A stretch of DNA of 64,000 bases from Arthrobacter sp. zg-Y20 (GCF_030142075.1 NZ_CP126241.1:1488001-1552000); one strand, 5' to 3'. Numbered from the stretch's first letter, positions 18,874 through 27,148 are shown. Numbers and translations are program-made. Notes: generated by a model not told the origin, from the letters alone.

Positions 18874-19598
18874 GCAAGATCGAAACCATCGGGCTGCGGA
18901 AGTCCTACGGCTCCAACGAGGTGCTCAAGGGCCTGGACGTGGCTGTGGCCGAGGGCGAAGTAGTATGCGTCATCGGTCCCTCCGGCTCCGGCAAGTCCAC
19001 GTTCCTGCGCTGCCTGAACAAGCTGGAAGACATCACCGGCGGCACGGTCTCGGTCAACGGCGTCAACCTGACCGATCCGAAGGTGGACCTGAACTCGGTC
19101 CGCCAGCACATCGGCATGGTTTTCCAGCACTTCAACCTGTTCCCGCACATGACCGTGCTGGAAAACATCATGCTGGCCCCGGTGCAGCTGAAGAAGGCAT
19201 CCAAGGCCGAGGTCCGCAAGACCGCCCTTGCCCTGCTGGACCGGGTGGGCCTGGCAGACAAGGCCAACGCCCGCCCCGCACAGCTTTCCGGCGGCCAGAA
19301 GCAGCGCGTGGCCATTGCCCGTGCGCTGGCCATGAAGCCGGACATCATGCTCTTCGACGAGGCCACCTCGGCCCTTGACCCGGAGATGGTGGGCGAGGTG
19401 CTGCAGGTTATCCGTGACCTGGCCAAGCAGGGCATGACCATGGTGGTGGTCACCCACGAAATGGGCTTTGCCCGCGAAGTGGCGGACCGCGTGATCTTTA
19501 TGGCCGACGGGCACATCGTGGAGGAAAACGTCCCCGACCAGCTCTTCGGCAGCCCGCAGGCACCCCGCCTGCAGGACTTCCTGGCAAAGGTGCTCTAG
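18870..19598 (+). CDS. Amino-acid ABC transporter ATPase (GlnQ-like)
   Basis: 242 residues starting at a GTG that overlaps the stop of the fused permease gene (GTGA). Walker [11 protein letters not shown]-loop [13 protein letters not shown], signature LSGGQKQR, Walker [16 protein letters not shown] and switch His in VVVTHEMGF identify the polar amino-acid importer class. It forms a two-gene importer with the fused binding protein/permease; no separate binding-protein gene is needed or present. Confidence 0.95.
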   Translation: MSKIETIGLRKSYGSNEVLKGLDVAVAEGEVVCVIGPSGSGKSTFLRCLNKLEDITGGTVSVNGVNLTDPKVDLNSVRQHIGMVFQHFNLFPHMTVLENIMLAPVQLKKASKAEVRKTALALLDRVGLADKANARPAQLSGGQKQRVAIARALAMKPDIMLFDEATSALDPEMVGEVLQVIRDLAKQGMTMVVVTHEMGFAREVADRVIFMADGHIVEENVPDQLFGSPQAPRLQDFLAKVL

Positions 19599-19642
19599 CC
19601 CGAGCCCAGCTGTGCCCGCAGTGGCCGCCTGCCGTTGTTCGT

Positions 19643-19648
19643 TATGCT
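19643..19648 (+). promoter_or_regulatory. -10 element for leaderless Nudix gene transcript
   Basis: TATGCT lies 7 nt before the ATG at 19656; no Shine-Dalgarno is present. Confidence 0.45.
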
Positions 19649-19655
19649 TCTGGGC

Positions 19656-20345
19656 ATGACTGAACTAACCGGTACGGCGGCCACTGTCGTTTTGCTGCGG
19701 GACTCCGGCGCCGGGCCCGAGGTGCTCCTGCTGGAGCGCCCGACGGCGGGTTCCTTCGGCGGCGCCTGGGTTTTTCCCGGCGGCCGGGTGGACCCCGGGG
19801 ACCGTCGCAGCGGTGAACCCGAAGCCGCGGCCGCCCGTCGGGCCGGGACCCGCGAGACCGGTGAAGAGACCGGCCTGCTGCTGCATCCGGAAGACCTGGT
19901 GCCGTTGTCATGCTGGTATCCGCCGGAGAACATCCCGCGCCGGTACCAGACCTGGTTTTTCGCGGTAAAGGCACCAGCAGGCGATATCCGGCTCAACCCG
20001 GGAGAGCTGCTGAACCATTTGTGGCTCGCCCCCGCTGAAGCCTTGGACCGGCACCGCAACGGCCTGATGCAGCTGGTACCGCCCACATGGGTCACCCTGT
20101 ACGGCCTGCAGCAGGACAGCGGCGCCGATGCCGCCCTGGCCCGCATCTCCGCCGCGGAACCGGAAACCTTCCGGACCCGCCCGCTTGCCGGGTACGGCAC
20201 AGTCAAGGTGGTCGGCTGGGAAGGGGACGCAGAGTACGACGGCGCGGCGTCCCCGGTGGATGGAACGTCGGCAGTGCCGGGATCACCGGCGCCCCGGCAC
20301 CGCCTGGTGATGGACGGTACGAACTGGCGGTACGAACGCAGTTAG
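19656..20345 (+). CDS. Nudix hydrolase
   Basis: 229 residues. The Nudix signature is seen as WVFPGGRVD followed, after an insertion rich in Arg/Ala, by RETGEETGLLL, which carries the metal-binding glutamates. The longer than usual spacing between GG and REXXEE resembles NUDT7/NUDT19-type CoA diphosphatases, but substrate prediction within Nudix enzymes is unreliable. The ATG at 19656 was preferred over an ATG 21 nt upstream because it matches the family start and follows a -10 element at 7 nt. The C-terminal third (ARISAAEPETFRTRPL onward) is a less conserved extension. Confidence 0.85.
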   Translation: MTELTGTAATVVLLRDSGAGPEVLLLERPTAGSFGGAWVFPGGRVDPGDRRSGEPEAAAARRAGTRETGEETGLLLHPEDLVPLSCWYPPENIPRRYQTWFFAVKAPAGDIRLNPGELLNHLWLAPAEALDRHRNGLMQLVPPTWVTLYGLQQDSGADAALARISAAEPETFRTRPLAGYGTVKVVGWEGDAEYDGAASPVDGTSAVPGSPAPRHRLVMDGTNWRYERS

Positions 20346-20401
20346 CTGCACCGGGGACGGCCGGCGGCGGGTGTTGTTCCGTGGGCATGCGTTCCGGCGG
20401 G

Positions 20402-20407
20402 TACACT
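20402..20407 (+). promoter_or_regulatory. -10 element for leaderless SdpI-like gene transcript
   Basis: TACACT is followed by 6 nt and the ATG at 20414, with no ribosome-binding site. Confidence 0.45.
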
Positions 20408-20413
20408 CCCTGC

Positions 20414-20821
20414 ATGGGGTTTACCGGGGTTTTGATGATTGGATGCGGTGCTGTGCTTTCGTGGGCGGCGGAGGCCACCGCCAGGGGCCGGATGGGGATC
20501 AACTCCCTGGTTGGCATCCGGGTGGGTTACGTGACCGCTTCCGATGCGGCGTGGCTCGCCGGCCACCGTGCAGCCCGGGTCCCGACCCATGCGGCGGCCG
20601 CTGTTTTCGCCGTACTTGGCGTGTTCGCGCTTGTCTTCCGCGGCTCGGAAGACGTGGCCGGTTTTGCGGTGATCGCCGGATCAGCGGCGGTACTGGGGCT
20701 GGTCCTGTGGGCCGCGGTTCGAGCCAACCGGGCCGCTTACCGGGTTGTGGCTCAGGAACGGGCGGTCCCGGGCGTTCCGGTCCCGCACGGTAGCAAGCCA
20801 GGGCAGTCTGCCCCTGAGTAG
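20414..20821 (+). CDS. SdpI-family membrane protein
   Basis: 135 residues from the ATG at 20414 (a longer open frame upstream overlaps the Nudix gene and has no family match). The protein has a hydrophobic first helix, then the SdpI signature GINSLVGIRVGYVTASDAAWLAGHRAA, and two further membrane helices (about 60-80 and 85-105). In Bacillus, SdpI protects against the SdpC toxin and signals to SdpR. Stand-alone actinobacterial members have no known toxin partner, and none is encoded nearby. Confidence 0.8.
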   Translation: MGFTGVLMIGCGAVLSWAAEATARGRMGINSLVGIRVGYVTASDAAWLAGHRAARVPTHAAAAVFAVLGVFALVFRGSEDVAGFAVIAGSAAVLGLVLWAAVRANRAAYRVVAQERAVPGVPVPHGSKPGQSAPE

Positions 20822-20830
20822 GGCCGGATC

Positions 20831-21844
20831 GTGACGCCGGAACCGTTGCGTGCATCCGTCCCTGAAGGCGGCTACGAGCTCGCGCTGGCCCGGCCGGTGG
20901 ACCGGCTCCCCGGTCCCGGTGCGCTGCCGGGCGGATGCCTGTATGAACCCAAATGGGACGGTTTCCGGGTTGCCGTCATAGTCACCGGCGCCGGTGCGCG
21001 GGTTCAGTCGCGCAACGGGAAGGACCTCACCGCAGTGTTTGCGGAGCTGGCCGCCGCCGCGGCGGACCAGGTGCCGCCCGGGTACGTGCTGGACGGCGAA
21101 GCCGTGGTCTTTTCCGGCGACCGGCTGGACTTTGATGCCCTGCAGAAACGCCTGGTGGCAGGACGGGAAATCGCCGCCCTGGTACGTGCAAAACCGGCGT
21201 CGTTGGCAGTGTTTGACCTGCTGGCCGTAGACGGACAGGACATCCGGAGCATACCCCTGCGGGACCGCCGCGCGCTGCTGACGGAACTGGCCCGGAGTTG
21301 GCAGGCCCCGCTGAACCTTTCGCCGGTAACATCCGATCCGGACACGGCTGAGCAGTGGCTGCGGGACCTGCCTGCCACGGGCGTCGAGGGCCTGGTGATC
21401 AAGGGGGCCGGGCAGGCCTACGCGGGCGGGCAGCGTCAGTGGCTGAAGCTGCGGCACCGGGACACGGTGGAGGTCCTCTGCGGGGCGGTCACCGGTTCGC
21501 TGGCGCGTCCGCAGGAGGTGGTGGCCGGGCTGGTCATTGACGGCGAGCTGCGGATAGTCGGGCGCAGTGCCCCGTTGAAGCCTGCTGCTGCCCGAATGCT
21601 GGCGGCACATCTGAACGCTTCCGGCGACGGCCACCCCTGGCCGGAATTGATCAAGTCCGCTGCCATGGACCGGTTCAACGCTGGAGCGGAGCCCACCCGG
21701 ATCATCCGCGTGGAGCCTGTGGTGGTTGAGGTGTCGGCGGACACCGCGTTTACGGGGACCTCGTTCCGGCATGCCTTGCGCTTCCTGCGGCCGCGTCCGG
21801 ACATGGATCCCGGGGATATTGAGCTGCCTGCCGCGCTGCGCTGA
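20831..21844 (+). CDS. ligC: ATP-dependent DNA ligase (LigC-like)
   Basis: 337 residues from GTG. Motif I with the adenylated lysine is EPKWDGFR, followed by SRNGKDLT, LDGEAVVF (motif III), EGLVIKG (motif IV) and QWLKLRHRDT (motif V). The adenylation domain spans about 30-215 and a short OB-fold domain fills the rest. It has no polymerase or nuclease domain, so it resembles the stand-alone LigC enzymes of mycobacteria that act in repair of short gaps or backup end joining. No Ku or primase-polymerase gene is adjacent. It is convergent with the HSL-type hydrolase 22 bp downstream. Confidence 0.88.
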   Translation: MTPEPLRASVPEGGYELALARPVDRLPGPGALPGGCLYEPKWDGFRVAVIVTGAGARVQSRNGKDLTAVFAELAAAAADQVPPGYVLDGEAVVFSGDRLDFDALQKRLVAGREIAALVRAKPASLAVFDLLAVDGQDIRSIPLRDRRALLTELARSWQAPLNLSPVTSDPDTAEQWLRDLPATGVEGLVIKGAGQAYAGGQRQWLKLRHRDTVEVLCGAVTGSLARPQEVVAGLVIDGELRIVGRSAPLKPAAARMLAAHLNASGDGHPWPELIKSAAMDRFNAGAEPTRIIRVEPVVVEVSADTAFTGTSFRHALRFLRPRPDMDPGDIELPAALR

Positions 21845-21866
21845 GGGGTCCGGCACCGGTGGCGGA

Positions 21867-22763
21867 TCAGGCTTCTTCCAGAAACCCCAGAACCTGTTTC
21901 CGCGCCTTCCTGCCCTCCGGGACGGGCAGAAGCGGATAGACGTGGACGCCGCCGTCGGCCACCTGCAGGGACACTTGGCCGCCTGCAGCCCGCATGCGGG
22001 TTTCCAGCTTGCGGATGTCGGGGTACGGCAGGTCCCGGGTCCCGGCAAACAGCAGTGTGGGCGGCAGCCCGGCAAGGCCGCCGTAGAGCGGGCTGACGCG
22101 CGGATCCGTCAGCGGGGTTCCTGATGCCCAGGCGCGGGCGGACACGCGGAGCCCGGTGCGGCTGAGCCACGGATCATGCTTTTCCACCTCGTCCAGTTCC
22201 GGGTTCTCCATCGCCAGATCCACCCAGGGGGACAGCAGGACCATGCGGCCCGGGGCCGGCAGTGACAGGGCCGGCAGCTGCTGGGCGAAGGCCAAAGCCA
22301 GTCCGCCGCCGGCCGAATCGCCCGCCAAGGCCACCCGCTCCGGCGGGATATCGGCCAGGATCGATTGGTAGAGCGGTGCCAGCAGTGCAGTCGTGTCCCG
22401 GTGGCTGTACCGCGGCGCCAGGCCGTACAGGGGGACTTCAACGCGGTGGCCGGCGGCGGCCAGCCCGGCGATAAAGCGCCAGTGCCAGCCGGCGATGGGG
22501 CTGGTGTAGGCGCCGCCGTGCAGATACATCACCGCGGAGGCGGAGGCGGAGGCAGGGCGCGGGTCGCGGGGCTGCACGCTGTAACAGGTGAAGCCGTTGA
22601 GGGTGCGTTCGTCCACCCGGAAACCGCCCCGGAGCCGGCGGGGCGGAGGCGACGGGCGCTTGGGCGCTGTGAGCCGTTTCTCCGCCCGCCCCGCGGTTGC
22701 CGTCAGGGGTTTCCGGGTCAGCCGCAGGTATGGCGTCAATAGCCTCAGCGGCATACTCGCCAT
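21867..22763 (-). CDS. Alpha/beta hydrolase of the hormone-sensitive lipase family
   Basis: 298 residues from the ATG at 22763, supported by GGTGAAGGGG 7 nt upstream; an ATG further upstream adds 12 residues. It shows the HGG oxyanion motif (YLHGGAYTSP), the nucleophile elbow GDSAGGGLAL, a late Asp near DLPYPDIRKLE and the His in DGGVHVYPL. Members are esterases or lipases of small acyl substrates. The N-terminus is a basic, hydrophobic segment (MPLRLLTPYLRLTRK) that could associate with the membrane. The physiological substrate is unknown. Confidence 0.85.
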   Translation of the reverse strand: MASMPLRLLTPYLRLTRKPLTATAGRAEKRLTAPKRPSPPPRRLRGGFRVDERTLNGFTCYSVQPRDPRPASASASAVMYLHGGAYTSPIAGWHWRFIAGLAAAGHRVEVPLYGLAPRYSHRDTTALLAPLYQSILADIPPERVALAGDSAGGGLALAFAQQLPALSLPAPGRMVLLSPWVDLAMENPELDEVEKHDPWLSRTGLRVSARAWASGTPLTDPRVSPLYGGLAGLPPTLLFAGTRDLPYPDIRKLETRMRAAGGQVSLQVADGGVHVYPLLPVPEGRKARKQVLGFLEEA

Positions 22764-22820
22764 CGAACACCCCTTCACCCTGCTCAGAACAAGACGCAAA
22801 CCTGCCGGAAGACTACACGG

Positions 22821-22849
22821 TTGACACGCACCACCTGAGCCCGGAACGT
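22821..22849 (+). promoter_or_regulatory. Promoter for RibD-like reductase gene
   Basis: A consensus -35 TTGACA (22821-22826) and a 17-bp spacer end at a poor -10 (GAACGT, 22844-22849) that is 7 nt from the ATG. The -35 is convincing and the -10 is weak. Confidence 0.4.
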
Positions 22850-22856
22850 TTCTGCC

Positions 22857-23408
22857 ATGCGCAAAGTGACCTCGTCCCTGTTCAGCTCCGTTGACGGCGT
22901 GGTGGAATCACCCAACCTCTGGCAGTTCGACCACTTCGATGAGGACATGGGCCCGGCCATGGAAGCCGCTTTGGCCGATATGGACACGGTGCTAATGGGC
23001 CGCAAAACCTACGAGCAGTGGGCCAGCTACTGGCCGGACCCCGCCCGCGACGACGGGTTCGGAGACTTCATCAACCCGGTTCGGAAATACGTGGCGTCCC
23101 GGACCCTGGACGGACCGCTGGAATGGGAAAACTCCTCGCTCATCGAGGGCGGGCTGGAAGACTTCGTCACAGCCCTGCGCGGGAGCGAAGGCGGCACCAT
23201 CGGCATCCAGGGCAGCATCTCCGTGGTCCGGCAACTGCTCTTCGCCGGGCTGTTGGACGAACTGACCCTGATGGTCCACCCCGTCGTCGCCGGCGGAGGT
23301 GAGCGGCTCTTCCGGCCGGAAGACCCCACTACCCGGCTCGAACTGAAAAGCTCCCGGATCACGTCCTCCGGCAATGCCCTGCTCACCTACGCACGGCGTG
23401 CGGACTGA
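22857..23408 (+). CDS. Dihydrofolate reductase / RibD C-terminal family protein
   Basis: 183 residues with the RibD_C fold: SLFSSVDGVVESP at the N-terminus, DTVLMGRKTYEQWASYWP at the nucleotide site, GTIGIQGSISVVRQLL and DELTLMVHPVVAGGGERLF. Members reduce pyrimidine, pterin or other heterocycles with NADPH. Stand-alone proteins like this one (YyaP/YwjB type) are common in Actinobacteria and rarely characterised. The stop codon directly abuts the stop of the convergent hydrolase. Confidence 0.88.
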   Translation: MRKVTSSLFSSVDGVVESPNLWQFDHFDEDMGPAMEAALADMDTVLMGRKTYEQWASYWPDPARDDGFGDFINPVRKYVASRTLDGPLEWENSSLIEGGLEDFVTALRGSEGGTIGIQGSISVVRQLLFAGLLDELTLMVHPVVAGGGERLFRPEDPTTRLELKSSRITSSGNALLTYARRAD

Positions 23409-24092
23409 TCAGCCGTTGGGCTGATGACCTACCGGCAAGTGCGCCCGGACGAAGTCTGCCACCGGCCCTGCCATTCCAGCTCCGATGACGTCCGCCGGCC
23501 GCTTCTGCCCGCGGACCTCGAACGAATGGTTCCCGCCCTCAACACGCTGGATCACGGCATTGGGACCGATCCGTTCGGCGACAGGTTCGAGTTCGCCCGG
23601 CAGGGCAAACGGATCCCTTGTGCCCTGCAGGAACAGCATCGGCAGGGGAAGTCCGTACAGGTGGGCATCGCGCAGCTTCTCGGGCTTCCCCGGCGGATGC
23701 AGCGGATAACCCAGATACACCAGCCCGGCGGCAGGCATTCCCTCTGCTACGGCCATGGACGCCATCCGCCCGCCGAAGGACTTCCCGCACGCCCACACCG
23801 GCAGATCGCCGCCGCGCGAAAGCGCTGCGTCCATGGCCGCCTTCCACGTCCCGACGGCTACCGGCGCCTTGTCCGGAAACTTCCTGCCCGCCTCCCGGTA
23901 GGGAAAGTTGAAGCGCAGCGTGGCCAGGCCGGCGTCGTTCAGCGCATCGGTGAATCCCGTCAGGAAGGGGTGCTCCATTCCGGCTCCGGCACCGTGCGCC
24001 ACAACGACGACGGCGGCGGACTCTGCAGGCCGGGCGAAAACCGCTGAAGTAACTGCTTCGCCCATGGAGAGGGAAAACGGTTCGGACTGCAT
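23409..24092 (-). CDS. KANL3/Tex30-type alpha/beta hydrolase
   Basis: 227 residues. It has the early VVVAHGAGAGMEHPFL loop typical of the KANL3/Tex30 group, the nucleophile elbow GKSFGGRM, an Asp in FLQGTRDPFALP and the catalytic His in EGGNHSFEV. This group is related to dienelactone hydrolases and has no assigned substrate in bacteria. A -10 element TAGATT ends 7 nt before the ATG. Confidence 0.85.
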   Translation of the reverse strand: MQSEPFSLSMGEAVTSAVFARPAESAAVVVVAHGAGAGMEHPFLTGFTDALNDAGLATLRFNFPYREAGRKFPDKAPVAVGTWKAAMDAALSRGGDLPVWACGKSFGGRMASMAVAEGMPAAGLVYLGYPLHPPGKPEKLRDAHLYGLPLPMLFLQGTRDPFALPGELEPVAERIGPNAVIQRVEGGNHSFEVRGQKRPADVIGAGMAGPVADFVRAHLPVGHQPNG

Positions 24093-24099
24093 GTGTCCT

Positions 24100-24105
24100 A
24101 ATCTA
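24100..24105 (-). promoter_or_regulatory. -10 element for leaderless KANL3-type hydrolase gene
   Basis: On the minus strand TAGATT, then 7 nt, then ATG; no Shine-Dalgarno. Confidence 0.45.
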
Positions 24106-24388
24106 CTGCAGTCCCGGGGGTCTCCTCCTTGAGAGCGGGAGCCAATGCCTCTAGACTGGATAACGGACAGGATTTGAAGGCCAAGGCGCGCTTACCGGCG
24201 CCAGCGCACGTATAGATCGCATATGTAGATCGTATGTACACAGCGCAGCCTCTCCTGAAACCCCGCGGTCCGCCTTGGGCGACGAACCGCAGTCACCACT
24301 CCGGCGCTGAAGCCACACCAGAAGGAACCCGCCGGTGTTCGGCGTGCCCGGAGTTCCAATACATGCCTCTGAAGGGAGCATCAACTAT
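24106..24388 (+). other. Long leader region before a small secreted-peptide gene
   Basis: About 280 bp with no credible gene. TAGACT near 24151 could be a -10 for the rightward strand. Downstream are two imperfect direct repeats beginning TAGATCG (about 24212-24238) in an AT-richer patch. A nested stem follows (GCGGT pairing with ACCGC, inner CGCC with GGCG, about 24264-24291), then a CGCCG/CGGCG hairpin near 24331-24345. The layout suggests a structured 5' leader. I could not match it to a known riboswitch class. Confidence 0.3.
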
Positions 24389-24565
24389 ATGTTGAAGCAC
24401 GTCGCCGTGACGCGCACCAGGACCACCACTTCACGATTCACCGCACAGATCGCCGCTATTTCGGCCGCCTGCGCGCTGGTTGCCGGGGGAGTATCCGCAG
24501 CCGAAATCGGTATGCTGACCGCGGAACCGGCCCCGAGCCCGGTCATCGCCGAGGCATCCGCCTAG
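24389..24565 (+). CDS. Small predicted secreted or membrane peptide
   Basis: 58 residues from the ATG at 24389, with AAGGGAG about 10 nt upstream. The N-terminus is basic with many Thr/Arg residues, then a hydrophobic Ala/Val-rich stretch (about 19-36) ending VSAAE, and a short Pro-rich tail ending EASA. This is the profile of a signal peptide or single membrane helix with almost no mature domain. No homologue is known to me. Coding bias supports a real gene, but at this size a non-functional frame cannot be excluded. Confidence 0.5.
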   Translation: MLKHVAVTRTRTTTSRFTAQIAAISAACALVAGGVSAAEIGMLTAEPAPSPVIAEASA

Positions 24566-24732
24566 GACACAAGCAGCACACTGTGCAGCGCCTGCAATAC
24601 ACGGGGCGCAACGAAGTCTCCGCCGTCGTTCCCGTACCGGGAATGGCGGCGTTCTATTTTGGGCTTTCCGGTCCGTCGGCGGGCGCTCCTAGAATGGAGG
24701 GCACACAACCACTACATTCGCGCAGGAGCACC

Positions 24733-25386
24733 GTGCCCAGAGGCAAACACCATCCGCCGCGTCCCAAGCCGGCCAACAGCGAGGGACTGCTCATCGCCAA
24801 CGACCTGAAAAAGGAGCGCGGCTGGACGGACGGACAGATTAAGACTTTCCTGCCGGAACCGGATCAGACGGCGGGCAACCCGTTCTCCCGCAAGGCCGCG
24901 CCGATGAAGCTCTACGCGCTCGAGCGCGTAGAGGCCATCGAGGCTACCCCGGAGTACCGGAAGGCCCGCGAAGCCTCCCGCAACCGCCAGCTGGCCGCCC
25001 GGGAACGTGCCCTGGTGAAGAAGAAGGCCGCCGTCGCCGTCGCGCAGTCACTGGACCTGCGCATCGTCCCGGAGCCGTGGGAGAGCGTGCAGCGCAAGGC
25101 GATTGAACACTTCAACGGCCGGCTGCGCGGCAAGCAGTCCCCGGCGAGCATGTCCACTGCCCCGTCGCGGCTGAACCGCCTGACGGTGAACTACCTGCGG
25201 CACCAGCAGACGTCTTACGAGGCGGAACTGAAGGAGTTCAAAGGAGTGGTGGGCGTTGGCGAGGCGTACCTGGTGGTGCGCAACCGGATCCTGGACCTGA
25301 TCGCGGCTACCTATCCGCAGCTGGCCGCGGAGTGTGAACGGCAGAAGTTCGACGCGCCCGAACTGCCGGACGGCGTCACGTTGTAG
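24733..25386 (+). CDS. Conserved hypothetical protein, basic and helical
   Basis: 217 residues from the GTG at 24733 (AGGAG just upstream; a -10-like TAGAAT at 24690-24695 rules out earlier starts). It begins with a basic Pro/His-rich stretch. A block LLIANDLKKERGWTDGQIKTFLPEPD follows, then NPFSRKAAPMKLYALERVEAIE, a long Arg/Lys/Ala-rich helix (REASRNRQLAARERALVKKK, about 90-110) and a C-terminal helical region. I recognise the WTDGQIKTFL/YALERVEAIE segments as recurring in actinobacterial hypothetical proteins, but not a function. It has no signal peptide or membrane helix. Its terminator is shared with glnA. Confidence 0.75.
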   Translation: MPRGKHHPPRPKPANSEGLLIANDLKKERGWTDGQIKTFLPEPDQTAGNPFSRKAAPMKLYALERVEAIEATPEYRKAREASRNRQLAARERALVKKKAAVAVAQSLDLRIVPEPWESVQRKAIEHFNGRLRGKQSPASMSTAPSRLNRLTVNYLRHQQTSYEAELKEFKGVVGVGEAYLVVRNRILDLIAATYPQLAAECERQKFDAPELPDGVTL

Positions 25387-25424
25387 GCGCCGGGCGCTCG
25401 GGAACGTCCGGGGGACAACCCCGG

Positions 25425-25468
25425 ATACGAAGCAGGGCCGCACCGGTTGGTGCGGCCCTGCTTCGTAT
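25425..25468. terminator. Bidirectional terminator, hypothetical gene / glnA
   Basis: A perfect 20-bp stem (arms 25425-25444 and 25449-25468) with a GGTT loop lies between the two convergent genes. It is one of the strongest hairpins in the window. Confidence 0.9.
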
Positions 25469-25487
25469 AAGGAGCGGTGCTTAGTGC

Positions 25488-26912
25488 CTACACGCCGTAG
25501 TAGAGCTCGAACTCGAACGGGTTCGGGCGCATGGCCAGGGGCAGGATCTCGTATTCGCGCTTGTACTCGATCCAGCTGTCGATCATGTCCTGGGTGAACA
25601 CGCCGCCGGCCTGCAGGAACTCGTTGTCGTTCTCCAAGGCGACCAGTGCCTCTTCGAGGGAACCCGGAGCCTTCTGGATGTGCTTGGCCTCTTCGGGCGG
25701 CAGCTCGTAGAGGTCCTTGTCAATCGGGTCCGCCGGCTCAATGCGGTTCTTGATGCCGTCCAGGCCTGCCATCAGCTGGGCCGAGAAAGCAAGGTACGGG
25801 TTGGAGGAGGGATCCGGTGCGCGGAACTCGAGGCGCTTGGCCTTCGGGTTGGAGCCGGTGATCGGGATGCGGATGGCGGCGGAACGGTTACCCTGCGAGT
25901 AGACCATGTTCACCGGTGCTTCGAAGCCCTTGACCAGGCGGCGGTAGGAGTTGACCGTCGGGTTGGTGAAGGCCAGCACAGCCGAAGCGTGCTTGAGCAG
26001 GCCGCCGATGTACCAGCGGGCCAGGTCCGAAAGGCCGGCGTAGCCCTTTTCGTCGTAGAACAGCGGCTCGCCGCCGTTCCACAGCGACTGGTGGCAGTGC
26101 ATGCCCGAACCGTTGTCACCGAAAATCGGCTTCGGCATAAAGGTGGCGGACTTGCCCCAGGCATCGGCGACGTTCTTGACGATGTACTTGAACTTCTGCA
26201 GGTCGTCGGCGGCGTGCGTCAGCGTGGTGAACTTGTAGTTGATTTCGGCCTGGCCGGCGCCGCCGACCTCGTGGTGGGCCCGTTCGACGGCGAGGCCCAC
26301 GTTGTCCAGCTCCACGCTGATGGCGTCGCGCAGGTCGGCCTGCTTATCAACCGGAGCCACCGGGAAGTAGCCACCCTTGTACGGGGTCTTGTTGCCCAAG
26401 TTGCCGCCGTCTTCCTCGCGGCCGCTGTTCCAGGGCGCTTCGATGGAATCCACCTTGTAGAAGCTGCCCTTCGGGGCGGATTCGTACTGGACGTTGTCGA
26501 AGATGTAGAACTCGGCCTCGGAACCGAAGAACGCCGTGTCGGCAATGCCGGTGGACGCGAGGTAGGCCTCGGCACGCTCGGCCACGCCGCGCGGATCCCG
26601 GTGGTACGGCTCACCGGTGCGGGGGTTCACGATGGAGAAGTTCAGTGCCAGCGTCTTCTCGATGCGGAACGGATCCAGGAACGCCGTGGTGACGTCCGGG
26701 ATGAGCTGCATATCGGATTCGGCGATGCCCTGGAAGCCGCGGATGGATGAGCCGTCGAACAGCTGACCGTTGACGAAGAAATCGGCATCTACGGTTTTGG
26801 CCGGCACGTTGAAGTGCTGCTGCACTCCGGGAACGTCGGTGAATCGGATGTCGACGAACTTCACTTGCTCGTCAGCGATGAACTTGAGGACTTCGTCCGC
26901 GTTCTTGAACAT
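25488..26912 (-). CDS. glnA: Glutamine synthetase, main class I enzyme
   Basis: 474 residues from the ATG at 26912 (AGGAGC upstream; the open frame extends 31 unconserved residues further). It assimilates ammonia into glutamine. Blocks: [52 protein letters not shown] and [18 protein letters not shown]. The adenylylation loop [13 protein letters not shown] is intact, so this is the expected target of GlnE. The enzyme is transcribed away from the RDD gene. A four-element GlnR operator lies upstream. Confidence 0.98.
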   Translation of the reverse strand: MFKNADEVLKFIADEQVKFVDIRFTDVPGVQQHFNVPAKTVDADFFVNGQLFDGSSIRGFQGIAESDMQLIPDVTTAFLDPFRIEKTLALNFSIVNPRTGEPYHRDPRGVAERAEAYLASTGIADTAFFGSEAEFYIFDNVQYESAPKGSFYKVDSIEAPWNSGREEDGGNLGNKTPYKGGYFPVAPVDKQADLRDAISVELDNVGLAVERAHHEVGGAGQAEINYKFTTLTHAADDLQKFKYIVKNVADAWGKSATFMPKPIFGDNGSGMHCHQSLWNGGEPLFYDEKGYAGLSDLARWYIGGLLKHASAVLAFTNPTVNSYRRLVKGFEAPVNMVYSQGNRSAAIRIPITGSNPKAKRLEFRAPDPSSNPYLAFSAQLMAGLDGIKNRIEPADPIDKDLYELPPEEAKHIQKAPGSLEEALVALENDNEFLQAGGVFTQDMIDSWIEYKREYEILPLAMRPNPFEFELYYGV

Positions 26913-27009
26913 CGTTTCTGTGCTCCTATACAACTGTTTGGATGGAGGACCTCGGGCTGCAAGACCAAAGCTGGCGCCCGGTCCTTTGACCGTCCGGCGC
27001 AACACCTTG

Positions 27010-27015
27010 ACCTTA
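27010..27015 (-). promoter_or_regulatory. Candidate glnA -10 element
   Basis: On the minus strand TAAGGT lies 11 bp downstream of the GlnR box edge, so a bound activator would cover the -35 region. A leader of about 90 nt would follow. A second possible -10 (GTATAG) is nearer the gene. Confidence 0.35.
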
Positions 27016-27025
27016 GAAGGACCCG

Positions 27026-27063
27026 GTTTCCCGGCGGTGACACGTGTGTTTCCGGCACGTTAC
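27026..27063 (-). promoter_or_regulatory. GlnR operator upstream of glnA
   Basis: Read on the minus strand the site is GTAAC-N6-GAAAC-N6-GTCAC-N6-GAAAC. It fits the actinobacterial GlnR consensus (gTnAc-n6-GaAAc, repeated) at every position, with exact 6-bp spacers. It indicates control of glnA by the OmpR-type nitrogen regulator GlnR, encoded elsewhere. Confidence 0.85.
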
Positions 27064-27148
27064 GCAGTCGGTGGTCTCCCTTCCACCCTATCCGCAACTG
27101 TGCGGGGCAGTGATAATAGGGGGTTTATTTACGTCCCGGCCACCCGGG

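Noticed and set aside
24151-24384. 77-residue minus-strand frame in the 24.1-24.4 kb gap
   Set aside because: No ribosome-binding site or leaderless promoter, and no recognisable composition; the region looks like a leader on the other strand.
24146-24388. Possible c-di-AMP (ydaO) riboswitch before the small secreted peptide
   Set aside because: The context fits (actinobacterial secreted protein), but the conserved GGGTGAAT-type core and the paired AACCCG/CTAAC elements are not present.
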